A DNA stretch of 64,000 nt, from positions 65,044,323 to 65,108,322 of the forward strand of contig OY726560.1 of the NCBI GenBank assembly GCA_963383645.1, given 5' to 3'. The notes beneath the pieces are model-generated. The model worked only from the letters and a program-made list of their open reading frames with translations, was not told the origin of the DNA and ran no database searches. Source of the DNA: Muscardinus avellanarius (taxonomy: Eukaryota > Chordata > Mammalia > Rodentia > Gliridae). Shown piece after piece: positions 1 to 12,420 of the stretch. The position numbers and the translations under genes are program-made. Every line of letters starts with the position of its first letter. Within the stretch, counting starts at the first letter, position 1.

Positions 1-590
1 AACTGAAATGCTGCTCCTGTCCTCAAAAGAGGTGGCATTTCTTTTCTGTAGTCAAAAGCTACTAATGTCAATATGTTCTTCAAATTTAGCACAAGTCTTT
101 ACTCCTCAGTTAAGAAAAAATACAGGACCTTTATCCGTGATATAACCGATGCTGTTTTTAGATCCGCTCAAATGAAATTCTAAAAGCTCTGCTTTCAGTG
201 GTCAAAGGAAGCAGCACTGTGTTGCAGTAAGAAGGAGAGAAAGACAGGTAAGAAATGGGATATGTAATATGAGCATCTTTCAATATCATAGATATCTCCA
301 AAGTTATAAATAAACTATTTTATTTAAACACCATTTCATCAGAATGCAGAATTATTTAAAGAATTAGACAATTTAAATATATATATACACACATATATAC
401 TCACTATAATTAGAAAATAAAACACGAGGTTTGCCTTTAGAAAAATGGCCTTTTATAAGAATGGCTGACAACAATGCTTTTCTACTCTGACTAAAACTAT
501 AATGCTGAGTTATAAAGCAAAGCATCTTGGACTTTTTATAAACTACAATCTACAGTCATGGCTGGAAAATTTCAATTTGTTTCAAAATAT

Positions 591-591
<1 letters not shown>
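1..591. other. Unique AT-rich DNA
   Basis: No gene, RNA or recognisable mobile element is visible. Short AT-alternating runs occur near 378-400. Any open frame continuing into the next tract is a repeat artefact. Confidence 0.5.

Positions 592-640
<49 letters not shown>
592..640. repeat. (CA)n microsatellite
   Basis: An uninterrupted CA dinucleotide repeat of about 49 bp. It creates two poly-Thr/His reading frames that should not be taken as genes. Confidence 0.95.
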
Positions 641-642
<2 letters not shown>

Positions 643-2355
643 TTATACAAGCATCCAGCCATTCAGTTAGTGGATTTTTTATTACAACGGTAAAAGTGCT
701 CTTTGTACTGGGGCCCAAGGTGTGTTCCTTTAAATGCTCCCTTTGTCAAAAGTCTTCCCAGAGTCACAATAGTGTGAAGGGAATAAAGATGAAAGGTGAT
801 GATAAAAATATAGAAGGCAACCAATAGAACTCTTGGTACCACTAAAAGGAATGGCAAACAATGGGCCACTCTGTCAATACACCACAAGCCTCAGTTGCTC
901 CTGTTTTCTTACGTGGATGACACAATCTGTTGTTTGGGCGACTAACTTAAATTTAACATTCCATTTGAATGTTTGGCATACTGAATGTTTAGCCCCCATG
1001 AAACCAAATCAAGATATACTCACAAAAGTTTTGTAAAAATCACATTTGTACATTTTCTTAGTTTTTTCCTAATAATTACCTTTCAGATCATGTAAAAAAA
1101 AAAGTCCAAAAATGTGCAGGAGTATAATTTATATACAAGGGATATTTCCCAGCCAGGCTCTGTTCAATGCCAAACAGAGGGGTCTGACCTGGGCTTTGCC
1201 CTCAGAACCACTAAAAATTTTTTAAATAAAATTAATTAAAATGAAGATATATTTCCAAATAACATTCCTGTTTCTATTTATCTGTAATTTAATGCATAGT
1301 AGGTAATATGGCTCTCTTAAAAGCTCAAATACTGAGGATTAGTATCTATGACATAAATATTATGCCATGCTTTACCTATGTCAATGTTATGAGACTACAA
1401 TCACAGGACATATCAGAAGAGAGCTCAGATATGAGCTCGTACAATTTCCTTATTTATAACCTTTCAAACCCAGATCAGTGAGGCCACATGACTGAGATGA
1501 TGTTACCTGGTCATTGCCGAGCTTCAACTAGAACCCAGACGTGTTGATGTCTAGATAAGTCTCTTACCATCACACCCTAACTCATTATTCTTTGCTTTTC
1601 AACTTCTAGTTGAAGTTTCAAACAGCCTTTATTTCTTTGTCTACCCTTATGTCAAAATATGGATTTGAATGACACCCAGCTGTGCTGTGTTATCTCCTAC
1701 ATATTGTTCCTCTCAGCAAAGGGTAATGGCTGCAGTCAGGAAATAACACAACTGGGCTCTTGGAAAGACAGGTGTGCTTCACAGTAACTTTCCTTACCTC
1801 TGCTCCCCCGGCACTCGTTTTTATGACAGCTGCCTCCTTCCACTCGGTACCCCTCCAGCTGCTTCTGTACACTAGAGGCCCAGACACCAGTAGCTTAGGG
1901 CCTCTTCTTGGAAAAGATGCTTCCAAGGCTTGCAGGTGTTCAGGATGAAGACACAATACAATACAAAGATGGCAGCATCTGAATTCAGCTATGTCTGTGT
2001 TTCTATCAGGGACACCACTGTCCTCTGTCTCTCTCTAGGCTCTAGAATCTTCTATCATTTCTTTTACTGTGCTGTTGTTTTTTTTTTTTTTAACTCTATC
2101 ATGTGGCGCTCACACATCTCTTCTTTCCTATATTCACCCTCAGATATCAACTCAAGGATCGTGTCTTAGCTCTGTCTATCCTCTGACTATAAAATAATCC
2201 TCCTGTTTTAAGAATTTCTAGAACCAAGTGCCTTTCATCTTTCAATTGTCACAGCATCACATTTCATATACACTGTCTTGATTACTTGAATTATTTGATT
2301 AACCTACTAAATCCAAAGTTTTGAATTCTAGATAGGACAGTGGGACACGAGAAGT
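641..2355. other. Unique DNA, nothing recognised
   Basis: AT-rich sequence without a recognisable exon, RNA gene or young transposon. Poly-T at about 2078-2090 and a short A tract near 1096 are the only simple features. Open frames here (up to 89 codons) show no motif I recognise. Confidence 0.45.
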
Positions 2356-2359
2356 TAAT

Positions 2360-2450
2360 ATTAAACTTTTTCAAGTTCCTTGAGGGCAGGGATCATATCT
2401 GATATTATTCATCATCATATCCCAAGTGATATACAATGAGTTGAATGGAA
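2360..2450 (+). repeat. L2 LINE 3'-end fragment
   Basis: The phrase CCTTGAGGGCAGGGATCATAT followed by an AT-rich tail resembles the 3' end of the ancient mammalian L2 LINE, which has a conserved 'gagggcagggac' segment. Short and diverged, so the assignment rests on one phrase. Confidence 0.45.
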
Positions 2451-3328
2451 AAGAATACACTCAGATTTATATGCTGTATTTATTATTTAAAAATCATTTT
2501 CTTTTCATTCCAGCTATCTCCTATTTCGGCCACTTCCCAAATCCAATATGATTTTCATGAATGAAATGCTCCTTTCCCTTTCTCATTATTTTAGGTCGAG
2601 AATAAATATGTTCTCCATGTTATTAATCTCCCCTGCCTTCCCTGAGGTAGTAGTTTGTTTTATGGATTATAATGTGTTTCTTGTATCATCGCTAATCAGT
2701 TATAATTCTTTTATTTATCCATTCAGCAAATACTTGTGAGGCCCTATTCTACTTAAAACATTGTCTCTCACGCCATGGAGCCTACACTGTAATAGAGCTA
2801 ACAGAATTTCTACAAACAAGTATGTAGGCAACTACAACTGTGATAGAAGCTACAATGGAAGGGGAAGGTGCCCCAGGAGCTTTAAACACCACTTTTTTAC
2901 TTAAAAGTGACAAACACTTCTTACCATATTTTCTTTTTGACACCTGGTAGTATGAAACATGATGCAGGTACTCAAAACTGTTTTGGGGCCTCAGAAAGAA
3001 GGAATGGGTGAGTGAATAGGGATTTTCAAGGCATGAGTTATCCTTTGTGTTTCGTTTTGCTTCTGTCTTCTTTTAGTCAGATGTTTTGGCTGATGTTAAT
3101 AATAGTTTATTATGGTAGTTTCCAATTTATTTGGAATTCTGCTGAAACTTTTGCCAATTATAACAAGACCTTGGTTCAAAATAAGAGCTTGGTTTTTTGA
3201 AACTAGATAGAGAACAATTTATAAATGAGACTTTCTTGTCTATTATTGACCAACAAGAGAGCATGCTACCTCAAGAAACTACAGGGCCCACTTCCTGGCA
3301 GAATTCAAGTAAACCCCAAGTGACCACC
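2451..3328. other. Unique DNA with possible old repeat trace
   Basis: Nothing coding is recognised. Around 2715-2830 the pattern 'ccattcagcaaatacttgtgagg ... ccatggagcctacactgtaatag' looks like a widespread old mammalian interspersed repeat, but I cannot name the family safely. Confidence 0.35.
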
Positions 3329-3383
3329 CCAATGTATTCTTACTAGAACTCACAAGTGGCCTTATGGTCTGCATAGTTATGTA
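3329..3383 (+). repeat. 55-bp direct repeat, copy 1
   Basis: Starts CCAATGTATTCTTACTAGAA. It matches copy 2 at 3942-3996 with about two mismatches, 613 bp further on. This copy includes only the first bases of the MLT1-like LTR that follows copy 2 in full. Confidence 0.85.
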
Positions 3384-3941
3384 TATTTATGCATATTTAG
3401 GTTTGCATAGGAGAAATTCTTGCCTGGTTGCAGGTTGACAAGATGGCCCCAGAGGTTTGTTTTTTTTTCCTCTATCACTGAGAGCCTATGAGAGTTATGT
3501 GTGAATACTACTCATCTACATTTTAAACTAGACAGATGAAGAATGGGAAAAAGGTTATTCTGATCAATTTCTTACGTTTAAAACCTTATAAAACTTATTT
3601 TCTATTTCTCAAATTTTACCTATGCATAGGAAAGACATTTGGGCCCATAAATCCAATAAGTAAATAAAACAGTAAGAAAATAAAGCCAATAAAAGAACAA
3701 GGAAAAGTAAATCACAAAATTATCAATAAGAGAATAAAAAAGTAAAATAAGTATCAAAGTTAGTCTGATATTTCTTCAAAAGATAACATTAAATTATACC
3801 CTTCAACAGTGATCTTTTATCTTTCTAAATAATATAATGCATTGCCATGTGAAGATTTAAATAAGCCTATAATAATGGAAATCTAAGCAGACAAGTATGT
3901 GGAATGGGGAAATCACTTAAAGGGTAAGGCAGAAATCTTTT
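3384..3941. other. Unique AT-rich DNA between two direct repeats
   Basis: 558 bp lying between the two copies of a 55-bp repeat. A-rich at 3655-3760. No gene or transposon recognised. Confidence 0.4.
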
Positions 3942-3996
3942 CCAATGTATTCTTACTAGAACTCACAAGTGGTCTTATGGTCTGCATATTTATGTA
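3942..3996 (+). repeat. 55-bp direct repeat, copy 2
   Basis: Second copy of the segment at 3329-3383. Its last ~25 bases (TTATGGTCTGCATATTTATG) are the beginning of the MLT1-like LTR. Confidence 0.85.
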
Positions 3997-4305
3997 CTCT
4001 CAAAATTAATATGTTGAAATCTTCTGACATATTAGAAAGGTATTAGGAGGTGAGACACACTGAGAGGTGATTAGGCCACTAGAGCCAAGCCGTTACAAAT
4101 AGAATTAATGTCATAAATAAAAGAAGCCCCAGAGATCTGCTTTGCTGCTTCTACCATGCGAAGATACAGTAAGAAGACACCATCAACGAGAAATCAACCT
4201 TTTTCAGGCTCCGGATCTTGCACTTCTCAGCCTCCAGAACTATGAGTAATAAATTTCTGCTGCTTAAAAATCACTCTATGATAGCAGCCCCAAAGGACTA
4301 AGACA
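3972..4305 (+). mobile_element. MLT1-like MaLR solo LTR
   Basis: Several landmarks of an MLT1-class LTR appear in order: 'tatggtctg', 'caaaattaatatgttgaaat', 'ggaggtgag ... gaggtgattaggcc', 'accatgcgaagatacag', 'cagcctccagaactatgag', 'taataaatttctg', and the end 'cagccccaaaggactaagaca'. No internal retroviral sequence follows, so it is a solo LTR, old and diverged. The subfamily is not resolved. Confidence 0.75.
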
Positions 4306-5560
4306 CTATCTCTTCAGTCTTGAAGCAGACCCTGCCAAAATTCTTTTATGAAACTCAGAATAGCCACACCCATAGATACTTTTCCTTTCTTTCTTTCCTT
4401 CTTTATTTCTATTTGGTAAGAAGAAAAAATATATTTGTTATATTTTTCAACTGATGTGTTCTAAATTGTAGAGTGAAAAATGCTTGTAACAAATCAATAG
4501 TATTAAAAGAACTAATTTAAAAATCTGAAATGGTCACAAAGAAGTGCTTGGTTTTATTCCCTGTTTAATATTAGGAGAAAAAAAAGAGATTTCTTCAACT
4601 GTAGACACCTGAATCTCTGTATCTTTTGTGAACAATGTTTTCCATCCACACGTATCATCAGTGAGGATCATTAAGCAGCATTTTTAAGCATCCATCTGTG
4701 TATGACACTGTATAAATATTCTTCCCCCTGCCCCTGCCTCCTCTCTTAACCTATCATGTGTCTCTGTTGTGCAAAAAGCTAAGGATCTACAACAATAATA
4801 AATAATTAATGGCACGAATCTAAGTCAGACTGATGAGATGACCTACTAGCATCTAAAAATCTTGGGATGTTAAATTTACTGCCAATGGTACAATTTAGCA
4901 CAATTTGATAAGATATCATCAAAGCATTTGATGAGGAAAATGAACTTGTCAATTTCCATCAACAGTTTCTAAAATAAAAATGTGAAAATTAGGGACCACA
5001 GATGGATTGACTGAAGCCCTGAGTTCATGTGATTTGTACCAGATGACACAGTCTTGAAATAAATAATTTGAAAAACAGTGTGGAAAAAAATTTGGTTGCA
5101 ACAGTATAATAGGGAATGTTACTTTGAACCAAGAGAAAAACATTCAGAAATAAACAAAACTATATGGCTCCCACTTAAAGCAGTAATGTGGTTAAAAGTC
5201 GTAAAATTATGAAACATTTTTTCCTATTTTCAATTATTCTTTAATGTCATTTTTTCACTTTTTTCTTTAAGACAAGATGTGATTATTAGACTTAGATATA
5301 ATAATTAAAGCACTCCTTTTCACCTGTGCAAACCTTGTGTAATCAGGACTACACAATGCAAGAAAAGAGCATGTCAGTGTAAAATAAGCTACTGCAATGA
5401 GAATCAGATTTACAATTTGAATTTTATTTCAGTTTAAGATTAGAATGTCCATAAGGAAGATTTACATTTCCTAGAAGGTAGAGATATTCTTGGTGTTGCG
5501 TCTGAAGGAGAGCCAAAGTGATGATCTCATTTTTTGAGTGTGTGAACTTTGTTAATAATT
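4306..5560. other. Unique DNA, nothing recognised
   Basis: A long AT-rich stretch without recognised gene or transposon. The minus-strand open frame at 4949-5143 (64 codons) has no homology I recognise. Confidence 0.4.
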
Positions 5561-5564
5561 ATCA

Positions 5565-5815
5565 ATTCCATCATCTAGCAAATATTGAGTGATTATTCTA
5601 TGCTGCCACTGTGCTCATTCCACTTAATTCCATTTAATCTAATTTAATTTATCATTATTTCTCAACCCACCTTGGTATGGGTATTAGTATATTTTAGTTT
5701 TAGATAAACTGAGCCTGAGAAGGCAAGTTTCTTGCCCAACATAACACAATCAGTACATGTTACCTCCAAGATTTCAGTCTACCATTAGCTTCATCCAAAG
5801 TCCATGTTTCTAACT
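5565..5815 (-). repeat. MIR SINE remnant
   Basis: In reverse orientation it carries the MIR order: 'tattgagtgattattctatg', 'cactgtgctcat', 'aaactgagcctgagaaggcaag', 'ttgcccaacataacacaatcagtac'. Diverged, as expected for this ancient tRNA-derived SINE. Confidence 0.65.
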
Positions 5816-6152
5816 TATAAAACATTAGATTTTACCTTGAATGGTAGGATTCTAAATACCTCAGAACAATAAATAAATGGAAAATATAGGGTATATGCTG
5901 AGCAATCCTCCTACCATGATATAGAGGAAAACTCCAAATAATTCCTATATTGTTAAATGTACCTCTTGCTGTAACTGGCATGAATAAAATTCATTACATG
6001 TTACAGTTTTCTTATGGGTAGATATGGTAAGATTGGCAACTGTTTTGCAGTTCTTAATTTTTTCATTAAACAGTTTTTAGTATAGGTTTTTCAGAAATAA
6101 TCCAACTAATTCTAGTATTCAAGGTTGACTGGCCACAAGAGACTCTTCTTTT

Positions 6153-6335
6153 ATTTTCCTGTACTAGGGGTTAAACCCAGGAACACTTTACCATGAGCTA
6201 CTTTCCCAGACCATTTTATTTTTTATTTTGAGGTAGGAGCTTACTAAGTTGCCTAGGCATGGCATTGAACTTGCAATATTTCTGCCTCAACTCCCCAAGT
6301 TGCTAGGATTACAGACGTGTGCTACTATGCCTGCT
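6153..6335 (-). mobile_element. Old B1-dID-type SINE, antisense
   Basis: Read on the minus strand this has the composite layout described in the summary. The ID-like half shows on + as 'ggggttaaacccaggaaca ... gagctact' and the B1-like half as 'ctaggattacagacgtgtgct'. It is well diverged, so it is an old copy. Confidence 0.75.
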
Positions 6336-6344
6336 GTAGACACT

Positions 6345-6725
6345 TAAATTATGTCATTTGCAAGAAAAAAGAAAGACCTGGAAAACATTATGTTAAGTGA
6401 GATTAGCCTATCACAGAAAGTGAAGGGTCATATGTTTTCTCTAATATGTGCAAATCAGGGAATAATTGGGATACTAGAGGAACTCCAAGTAATGGAGGAG
6501 AAACCTCAGTGGAGCAAGAAAGGACAACTGAGGTTTATCAATGAAAATACTTCCACCGACTACGTGTACATATGTGAATATGCCAATGTCAACCTCAGGA
6601 CTCTGGATTGGGAAGAGGAGAAATGAGGAGATGGGGGCCCACCAAGTGCTGTGTGCATGTATGTCACTGTCAACATGATTTACATCATGACATGAGACTA
6701 TAATGCACCAAAAATCTTTAATGTT
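6345..6725 (+). mobile_element. L1 3'-end fragment
   Basis: Matches other L1 3' ends in this window (44400-44640, 61730-61850): 'gaaaacattatgttaagtgagattag', 'cacagaaagtgaagg', 'ttttctctaatatgtg', then 'gaggaactccaag'. It covers the C-terminus of ORF2 and the start of the 3' UTR. Open frames on both strands here are fragments of it. Confidence 0.8.
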
Positions 6726-6740
6726 AAAAAATTCACAATT

Positions 6741-6945
6741 GCTGACCATGATGGTGTGTATTTGTAATCCCAGTACTTGGGAGGCTAAGACAGGAGGATC
6801 GCAGGTTCACAGCCAGCCTCAGCTACTTAGTGAGGCCCTCCACAATTTAGTGAGATTCTGTCTCAAAAAAAGTAAAGAATAAAAAATAGGGCTGGAGGTG
6901 TAGCTCAGAGGTAGAATGCCTCTGAGTTCAATCACTAGTTTTAAA
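6741..6945 (+). mobile_element. B1-dID SINE
   Basis: Starts GCTGACCATGATGGTGTGTA. B1-like half to about 6870, A-rich linker, then ID-like half ending 'gagttcaatcactag'. Moderately diverged. Confidence 0.9.
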
Positions 6946-6949
6946 AAAA

Positions 6950-8110
6950 GTCACAGTTTTTGAAAGGGGTCCACTCTCACTGGGCTAAAAATATCAGTGA
7001 ATTGAAAGACTCTTCCGGTGTCTATTCATCAATAGGGCTGATAGCCAAAGCTCCTGGACTAAACCCACAAACGTTGATGAATTCAACTATAATATTGATG
7101 ATTCCCAGCTACAATATATGTTTATAATTTCTAGTTTTCTGATAATGGTCAGAATAGGAAAAGGGTATAGAATATAAAGAAAAATGCTGATTTTGATTCT
7201 CTATCCTTTCTCCCTTCCTCTTTTCCTTCAAAAACAGTTTGTTACGTGGCCACCACTACATATTAAGTGCAGAGGAGAGAAAATAGGTGCCTCAGTTGCT
7301 CTTAAGAAGCTCACGTGACTACTGTACAGATCATTACAGGAGTTTCTGAATGTGTGCTTTTAGCATATATTATGTAGGAACAGATAACATTATAGACTTA
7401 AATATTTATTCAAGTAGCAGCACATAGTTGAAGTTTTCATTCAATTTTAAAATGTTGCAAAGGAAGAGAGACTAATATAAAATTCCAGCAAATAATGTAG
7501 ATATTTTAATTTGTGAACCTTTGTGAAATATAATCTTCACTTATGGGAATTATTACCTTAGCCACCATTTGAAATTTTAAAAACTTTTTGAGGTTTTATT
7601 AACTTAATCAATTCAACAAACATTTATTGAGCAATTACTACCTATTTAGCACTGTATTCCAAATGTTATAAAAGGCCCACAAGAAAAGAGCTTCCTAGAA
7701 TTTTTTTAAATGGCAAACACTTTTACTATGATGATCTACTTTAGTGGCATACACATGATTACAAACTATGTTTGTTTTGCTGGGAACCAAGTATTTCACT
7801 AGGTGTGAATCAAACTAGAAACCAAATTTAAGAAATAGCTTTTTAATAGTGTCTAAGCTTCCTGTGTGCACTCTTTCTATAAAGCCTATAAAAATGCTCT
7901 CCTTAGGTTTAGAAAAAGCCAGGATTCCAAATTTAAAGTGACATTTATCTCAAAGGTAAATTAATATTTAATGATAGTCTGACTAATAATCATGATTTTA
8001 TGAACTGGGGATATTTATCATGAAAGCCCCAGACCCATTTGTTCTGAGCTATTCAGACTAGGGAGAAAAAAAATCATGATAAGACTATCTCTTTTTAAAA
8101 TGTTACTTTA
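6950..8110. other. Unique DNA
   Basis: No gene recognised. A short piece at about 7610-7665 ('tcaacaaacatttattgagcaattacta') resembles MIR or another old repeat. Confidence 0.4.
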
Positions 8111-8112
8111 CA

Positions 8113-8306
8113 GCTGGGTGTGGTGGCCCACGCTTGTAATCCTAGCATTTGGGAGGCTGAAACCAGAGGATCGCGGTTTGCGGACAGCCTCAGCTACTTA
8201 GTGAGGCCCTCTGCAATTCAGTGAAACCCTGTTTCAAAATAAAGAATAAAAATATGGCTCAGAAGTTAAAATGCCCCTGGGTCCCATCCCTAGACTCCAA
8301 AAACAT
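8113..8306 (+). mobile_element. B1-dID SINE
   Basis: Left half starts CTGGGTGTGGTGGCCCACGC. The ID-like half is shortened ('atggctcagaagttaaaatgcccctgg'). Its tail runs into a TG repeat. Confidence 0.9.
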
Positions 8307-8310
8307 ATAT

Positions 8311-8312
<2 letters not shown>

Positions 8313-8364
<52 letters not shown>

Positions 8365-8368
8365 TATA
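8313..8368. repeat. (TG)n microsatellite
   Basis: About 54 bp of TG seeded at the 3' tail of the preceding SINE. It produces a poly-Cys/Val frame on + and a poly-Thr/His frame on -. Confidence 0.95.
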
Positions 8369-8488
8369 TATCTCACTTTACTTTCATAGTTCAGAATTTC
8401 CCCTTTAAACCACATATTCCTCTTCCAGGATTGCCTCATTGGAAAGTTTATTATGTGTGAGGGGTAGTACAAAAAATTAAAGATTCAA

Positions 8489-8655
8489 GCCAGGCGTGGT
8501 GGCACACGCTTGTAATCTCAGCATTCGGGAGGCTAAAACAGGAGGATTACAATTCTCGACCAGCCTCAGCTACTAATTGACACCCTGTTTCAAAATTAAT
8601 AAAAAACAGGGCTGGGGTGTAGCTCAGAGGTAGAATGCCCCTGGGTTCCATCCCC

Positions 8656-8658
<3 letters not shown>
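8489..8658 (+). mobile_element. B1-dID SINE
   Basis: Starts GCCAGGCGTGGTGGCACACG and ends 'gggttccatccccagtaa', leading directly into a CA repeat. Both halves are clear. Confidence 0.93.

Positions 8659-8700
<42 letters not shown>
8659..8700. repeat. (CA)n microsatellite
   Basis: 42 bp of CA grown from the ACACAC end of the SINE tail. The same SINE-tail origin recurs at 26592, 33651, 53967 and 58836. Confidence 0.95.
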
Positions 8701-8701
<1 letters not shown>

Positions 8702-8769
8702 TCAGACAAATGGGCACTTTCAAAAGATCAAAAGCAACTCCAATACTATCTAGATGACACATAGGGGAA

Positions 8770-9981
8770 ATCTAGGTCAATACTGCACCACACATTCTTC
8801 CTCATGTAATTAATATTGAAACTATCGTATCTGATACATCTCCAAAATATATTAATTGGTAGCCAAGGGAAGAGGGAAAGAGAGAATGGTTTGAGCTGCT
8901 TTTTTCTTTCTTTCTTTGGTCTGTTTTATTTTGTGGTTGTCCCATTTTTTTATTACTGAATTGACTGATAAAACAGCTTTTGTAAATAAGCTCAAAGAAA
9001 CTGATACGCAAAAAAAAAGGAACTTGTTAAAAGACACAGTGGTGAGTTTGTGTCATTTTAGAGACTAAAAAGGAAATGAGAATAGAGGAAGGAGAAGAAG
9101 GAAGAGGAGAGGGCATGAAAGAAAAGTCCTGTTTGAGAGGTGGCTATGAGCACACATTTAGGTCATATTACATAGGCACTTACAAAGCTAATGCTCTACA
9201 CTTGTATAATACCTTACAGTTTTTAAATCTTACACAAAGAAATGCCATCAACAAAAAGAACAATTCATCTGGGTAAGACAAGAGAGTGTATTCAAATCCA
9301 TTTGGTAAGAAATACCTGAGAGATACTCATTAGAGCCAGGCAGGCACTGAGCACCAGACTGCTGTTTACCATGTTTACACATGGTCAATCAGAATCCAGT
9401 ATTGGTTGTAAATGGCTATTTCTGGAATTTAAACCATACTGCTTTTGAATCTCAGGGCTTCATAAATTAGTTCATGCTAATAGTCTATGTTTTCACTATT
9501 TAGTACAGTAGTCACTAACCACATGTTGCTATCTCAATTTAAATTAACTTTGAATAAATTTAAAATTCAGTTTCTCCATGTTACAAGTCACAAGTATTCA
9601 ACAGCTCATGTGACTAGTGGGCACTGGATTGGAGAGCACAGATATAGAACATTTCCATCATCACATTAGATTCCATTCGAAACTCTCCTGTGAAGCTATG
9701 AGGTTGAGTTCTGTTCTTAAATAAGAAATAAGTTCTGTTCTTAATAAGGATCAGAGAAAAATTCTTTTGGAAGCAACATGTTTTATCTTACTGTATTTCT
9801 ATCCACCAGGAACTTCCATTCAAAGCAGTGATAGACCCTGGGCTTCCACTTAACAGATTCTAGTGCCTCCCAGATTCTAGGAAGATCCTAATCCTTGTCT
9901 AGAAGAATGTAAAGATTACATGAGAAGTAATGCAGGGCTTTGGCTTGGTGACTCTTCAAAAGAAGAAAGGGATGGAGGAGA

Positions 9982-9983
<2 letters not shown>
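8770..9983. other. Unique DNA
   Basis: No recognised gene or repeat. The 66-codon frame at 9076-9276 starts in purine-rich sequence and shows no known domain. Confidence 0.4.
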
Positions 9984-10038
<55 letters not shown>

Positions 10039-10125
10039 AGAAAGAAGGAAAGAGAAAGAAAGAGAAATGGGAGAGAGAAGAAGGGAAGGAGAGAGAGAAG
10101 GGGGATAAAAAGAAAAACCGTGAGA
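9974..10125 (+). repeat. (GAAA)n and purine-rich tract
   Basis: About 14 GAAA units (9984-10039) inside a nearly pure purine strand that runs to about 10125. Lys/Glu-rich frames across it are artefacts. Confidence 0.93.
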
Positions 10126-10254
10126 AATAATTTAACAAATTTAAGCAGATGAATTACATGATCAGACTTAAAATCAAAGTGCCAAATTAACTAAGTACAA
10201 GAAAAGAAGTAAGCACCCCATGACTGAGATATAAGAGCCCAGCACTGGAGGGAA

Positions 10255-10380
10255 CCTGTGGGCTCTGTGTTTGCTTTCAGGTAGACATAAGCTCCAGGAG
10301 GTCAGGACTAAGCCTGTTTAACTTTGTGATCTAGTCAAGTGCTTTACATCCGAAAACATGCTTAATAAATATATTAGCTA
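10255..10380 (+). repeat. L2 LINE 3'-end fragment
   Basis: 'aagctccaggaggtcaggac ... gtgctttacat ... cttaataaatatatt' follows the order of the L2 3' terminus. Confidence 0.5.
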
Positions 10381-12020
10381 AGAGTTTGTCTATAAAAAGT
10401 TGTTAATTCGAAACAGTTAAGACTATGAGAAAGAGTAATAATTACTTTTTTGTAATTTTTTTTTGTAAAAAAATAATAAAGTAGCTTTGTAAACAAATCA
10501 TAATGGGATATTTGGCTATTACAGGCAAGTGCTGTTATGGAAGTCAAAGACCAAAAAAAAAAAAAAAAAAGTTCTGCGTTTCTATATAACAAACTACTTC
10601 TGATCTTTGGAGACATTCACTGGTATCTTGAGAAAGGTCACCTTGAGATTTCTGGATGAAGATATGGAAGTGTCTAGAAGAAGAGGGACATAGCAAATGA
10701 CTGGTTATCTGGGCCCCAGTGAGAGGGAGCCAGTGGGGAAACTTGTGGTGAGAGATGGTGAATCTATCCTAGTAGCAGTGGCATCCTACATTTAATCGGA
10801 ATTAATTTCTTGTCTGAGCTATAATTGCCATCCCTCATCCCAAAGCACTCAGCCAGAGTCTGCTGTATACAAGAGCCTCATAATCGTGTTGCTTTAGAGA
10901 ATGAAAGAAGATATGTCCCAGAGGAAGATGCCCCAGAGGTCTGGGCAGACAGCCAAAGAGAAGACAAGAGTGAGGTGGGAAGCCACCCTCCAAAGCATGG
11001 GTTAACCAGTGAGTGAATTTAATTCATGCCCCTCTTCCCCCATAATTTATTTTAAAGGAAGATGATAGAAGCAGGGATGGCTGTCTCCCTAAATCTAAGT
11101 TTCACCTTCATTAGAAAGAAATATCGCCAAGAAGTTCTGTTGAGCTAGGATTCCACTTCCCAGCCCAACTGCATCTATGTGGACCTACTGAACTAGTGCT
11201 ATCAGTGGGATATAAGCAGAAGCGGTGTCACATCTGAGCCAAGATGCTTAAAAAGTGGTGGTGCCTTTTCTGTATTCATTTTCTCTCTTCTCTCCCCCTC
11301 CTCCCCTCTATGTATATATGTATACACACACCTATAGTTTGTTTGTTGCATATATTTTGTAACTATATAAATATATATATATATTTTTTTTTTTCTGTTT
11401 GTTTTGTTGATGAGAAATATATAGTTTATATCAGATTGCTAACATTCTGGTGTTAGTCACAACAGCTAGCATTTTCCTAACTTTTTCTTAAATTGATACT
11501 TTGAATGGAGATGCTGTCTTTACAAAACTCTAAATATGTGGCACTGGCCAGCAGCAAGGAAATAAGTACAGAAGTCTGGAGGCCCAGGACCTTGTCACAC
11601 CCTAGGAAAACTGCATTCATTTAAGATCTACAGTTCCACAAAAAGTGGCTGGAAATGTTCAGACTGTTAATGTAGGATGGTTCATCCTTGCTATCTGTAG
11701 CAAAGTATTACAAAGTAATTGATAAATTTAAGAACTGCTAGTTTGAGAACAGACACAAAAGGGAACAGTCAAAATCTAGAAATGTAAGACCTTACAAAGC
11801 TGGAACAGCCCAACAGCCCATGGCTCCAAGGACTATAAAGGGAGAAATTACATGGAAAAAGGCTTCGAGGAACAGATGCCTATTATGACTTCCCAGCTAA
11901 ACAAAGTGACATCCTTGTCACAATTAATAATTTGTTAAGCTACTTAACCACCAAAGCCTATTTTTCAAATGACTCCCAAGTAACCACTTGAGATATGGGT
12001 GGCTGAGACATGAGTTAAGT
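10381..12020. other. Unique DNA
   Basis: Nothing coding recognised. An A20-type tract lies at 10551-10570 and an AT/T-rich run at 11366-11395. The 63-codon frame at 10825-11016 is unrecognised. Confidence 0.4.
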
Positions 12021-12030
12021 AGTATTTATA

Positions 12031-12243
12031 GAGGCTGGGCGTGGTGGCACACGCTTGTTATCCCAGCATTCTGGAGGCAGAGACCAGAATATCACAGATC
12101 GCGGACAGCCTGAGCTATTTAGCGAGGCCCTTCACAACTCAGTGAGACCCTGTTTCAAAAATAAAAATACTAAATAAAAATAGTAGTGTAGCTCAGAGAT
12201 ACAATGGCCCCTAGTTCCCATCCCCGGTACCACACACAAAAAA
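12031..12243 (+). mobile_element. B1-dID SINE with target-site duplication
   Basis: Starts GGCTGGGCGTGGTGGCACAC. It is flanked by AGTATTTATA at 12021-12030 and 12244-12253, a target-site duplication that fixes both ends. Confidence 0.93.
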
Positions 12244-12420
12244 AGTATTTATAGGAAATAACTTACCTTGTAGCTAGTAAGTAGTATAACTAACAGAAAG
12301 CAAATAAATAAGTAACCTATGATGATTTTGAGGTAATTGTATTAGAAAAGAAATCAAGAGCTAAACTGCAAAAAAAAAAAAAGAATAAGAAAAAATAGTT
12401 ACTATACAACAAACTTGAAA

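Noticed and set aside
502..827. His/Thr-rich frames
   Set aside because: Translation of a (CA)n microsatellite.
9920..10138. Lys/Glu-rich frames resembling nuclear basic proteins
   Set aside because: Produced by (GAAA)n. All frames of the tract are similarly open.
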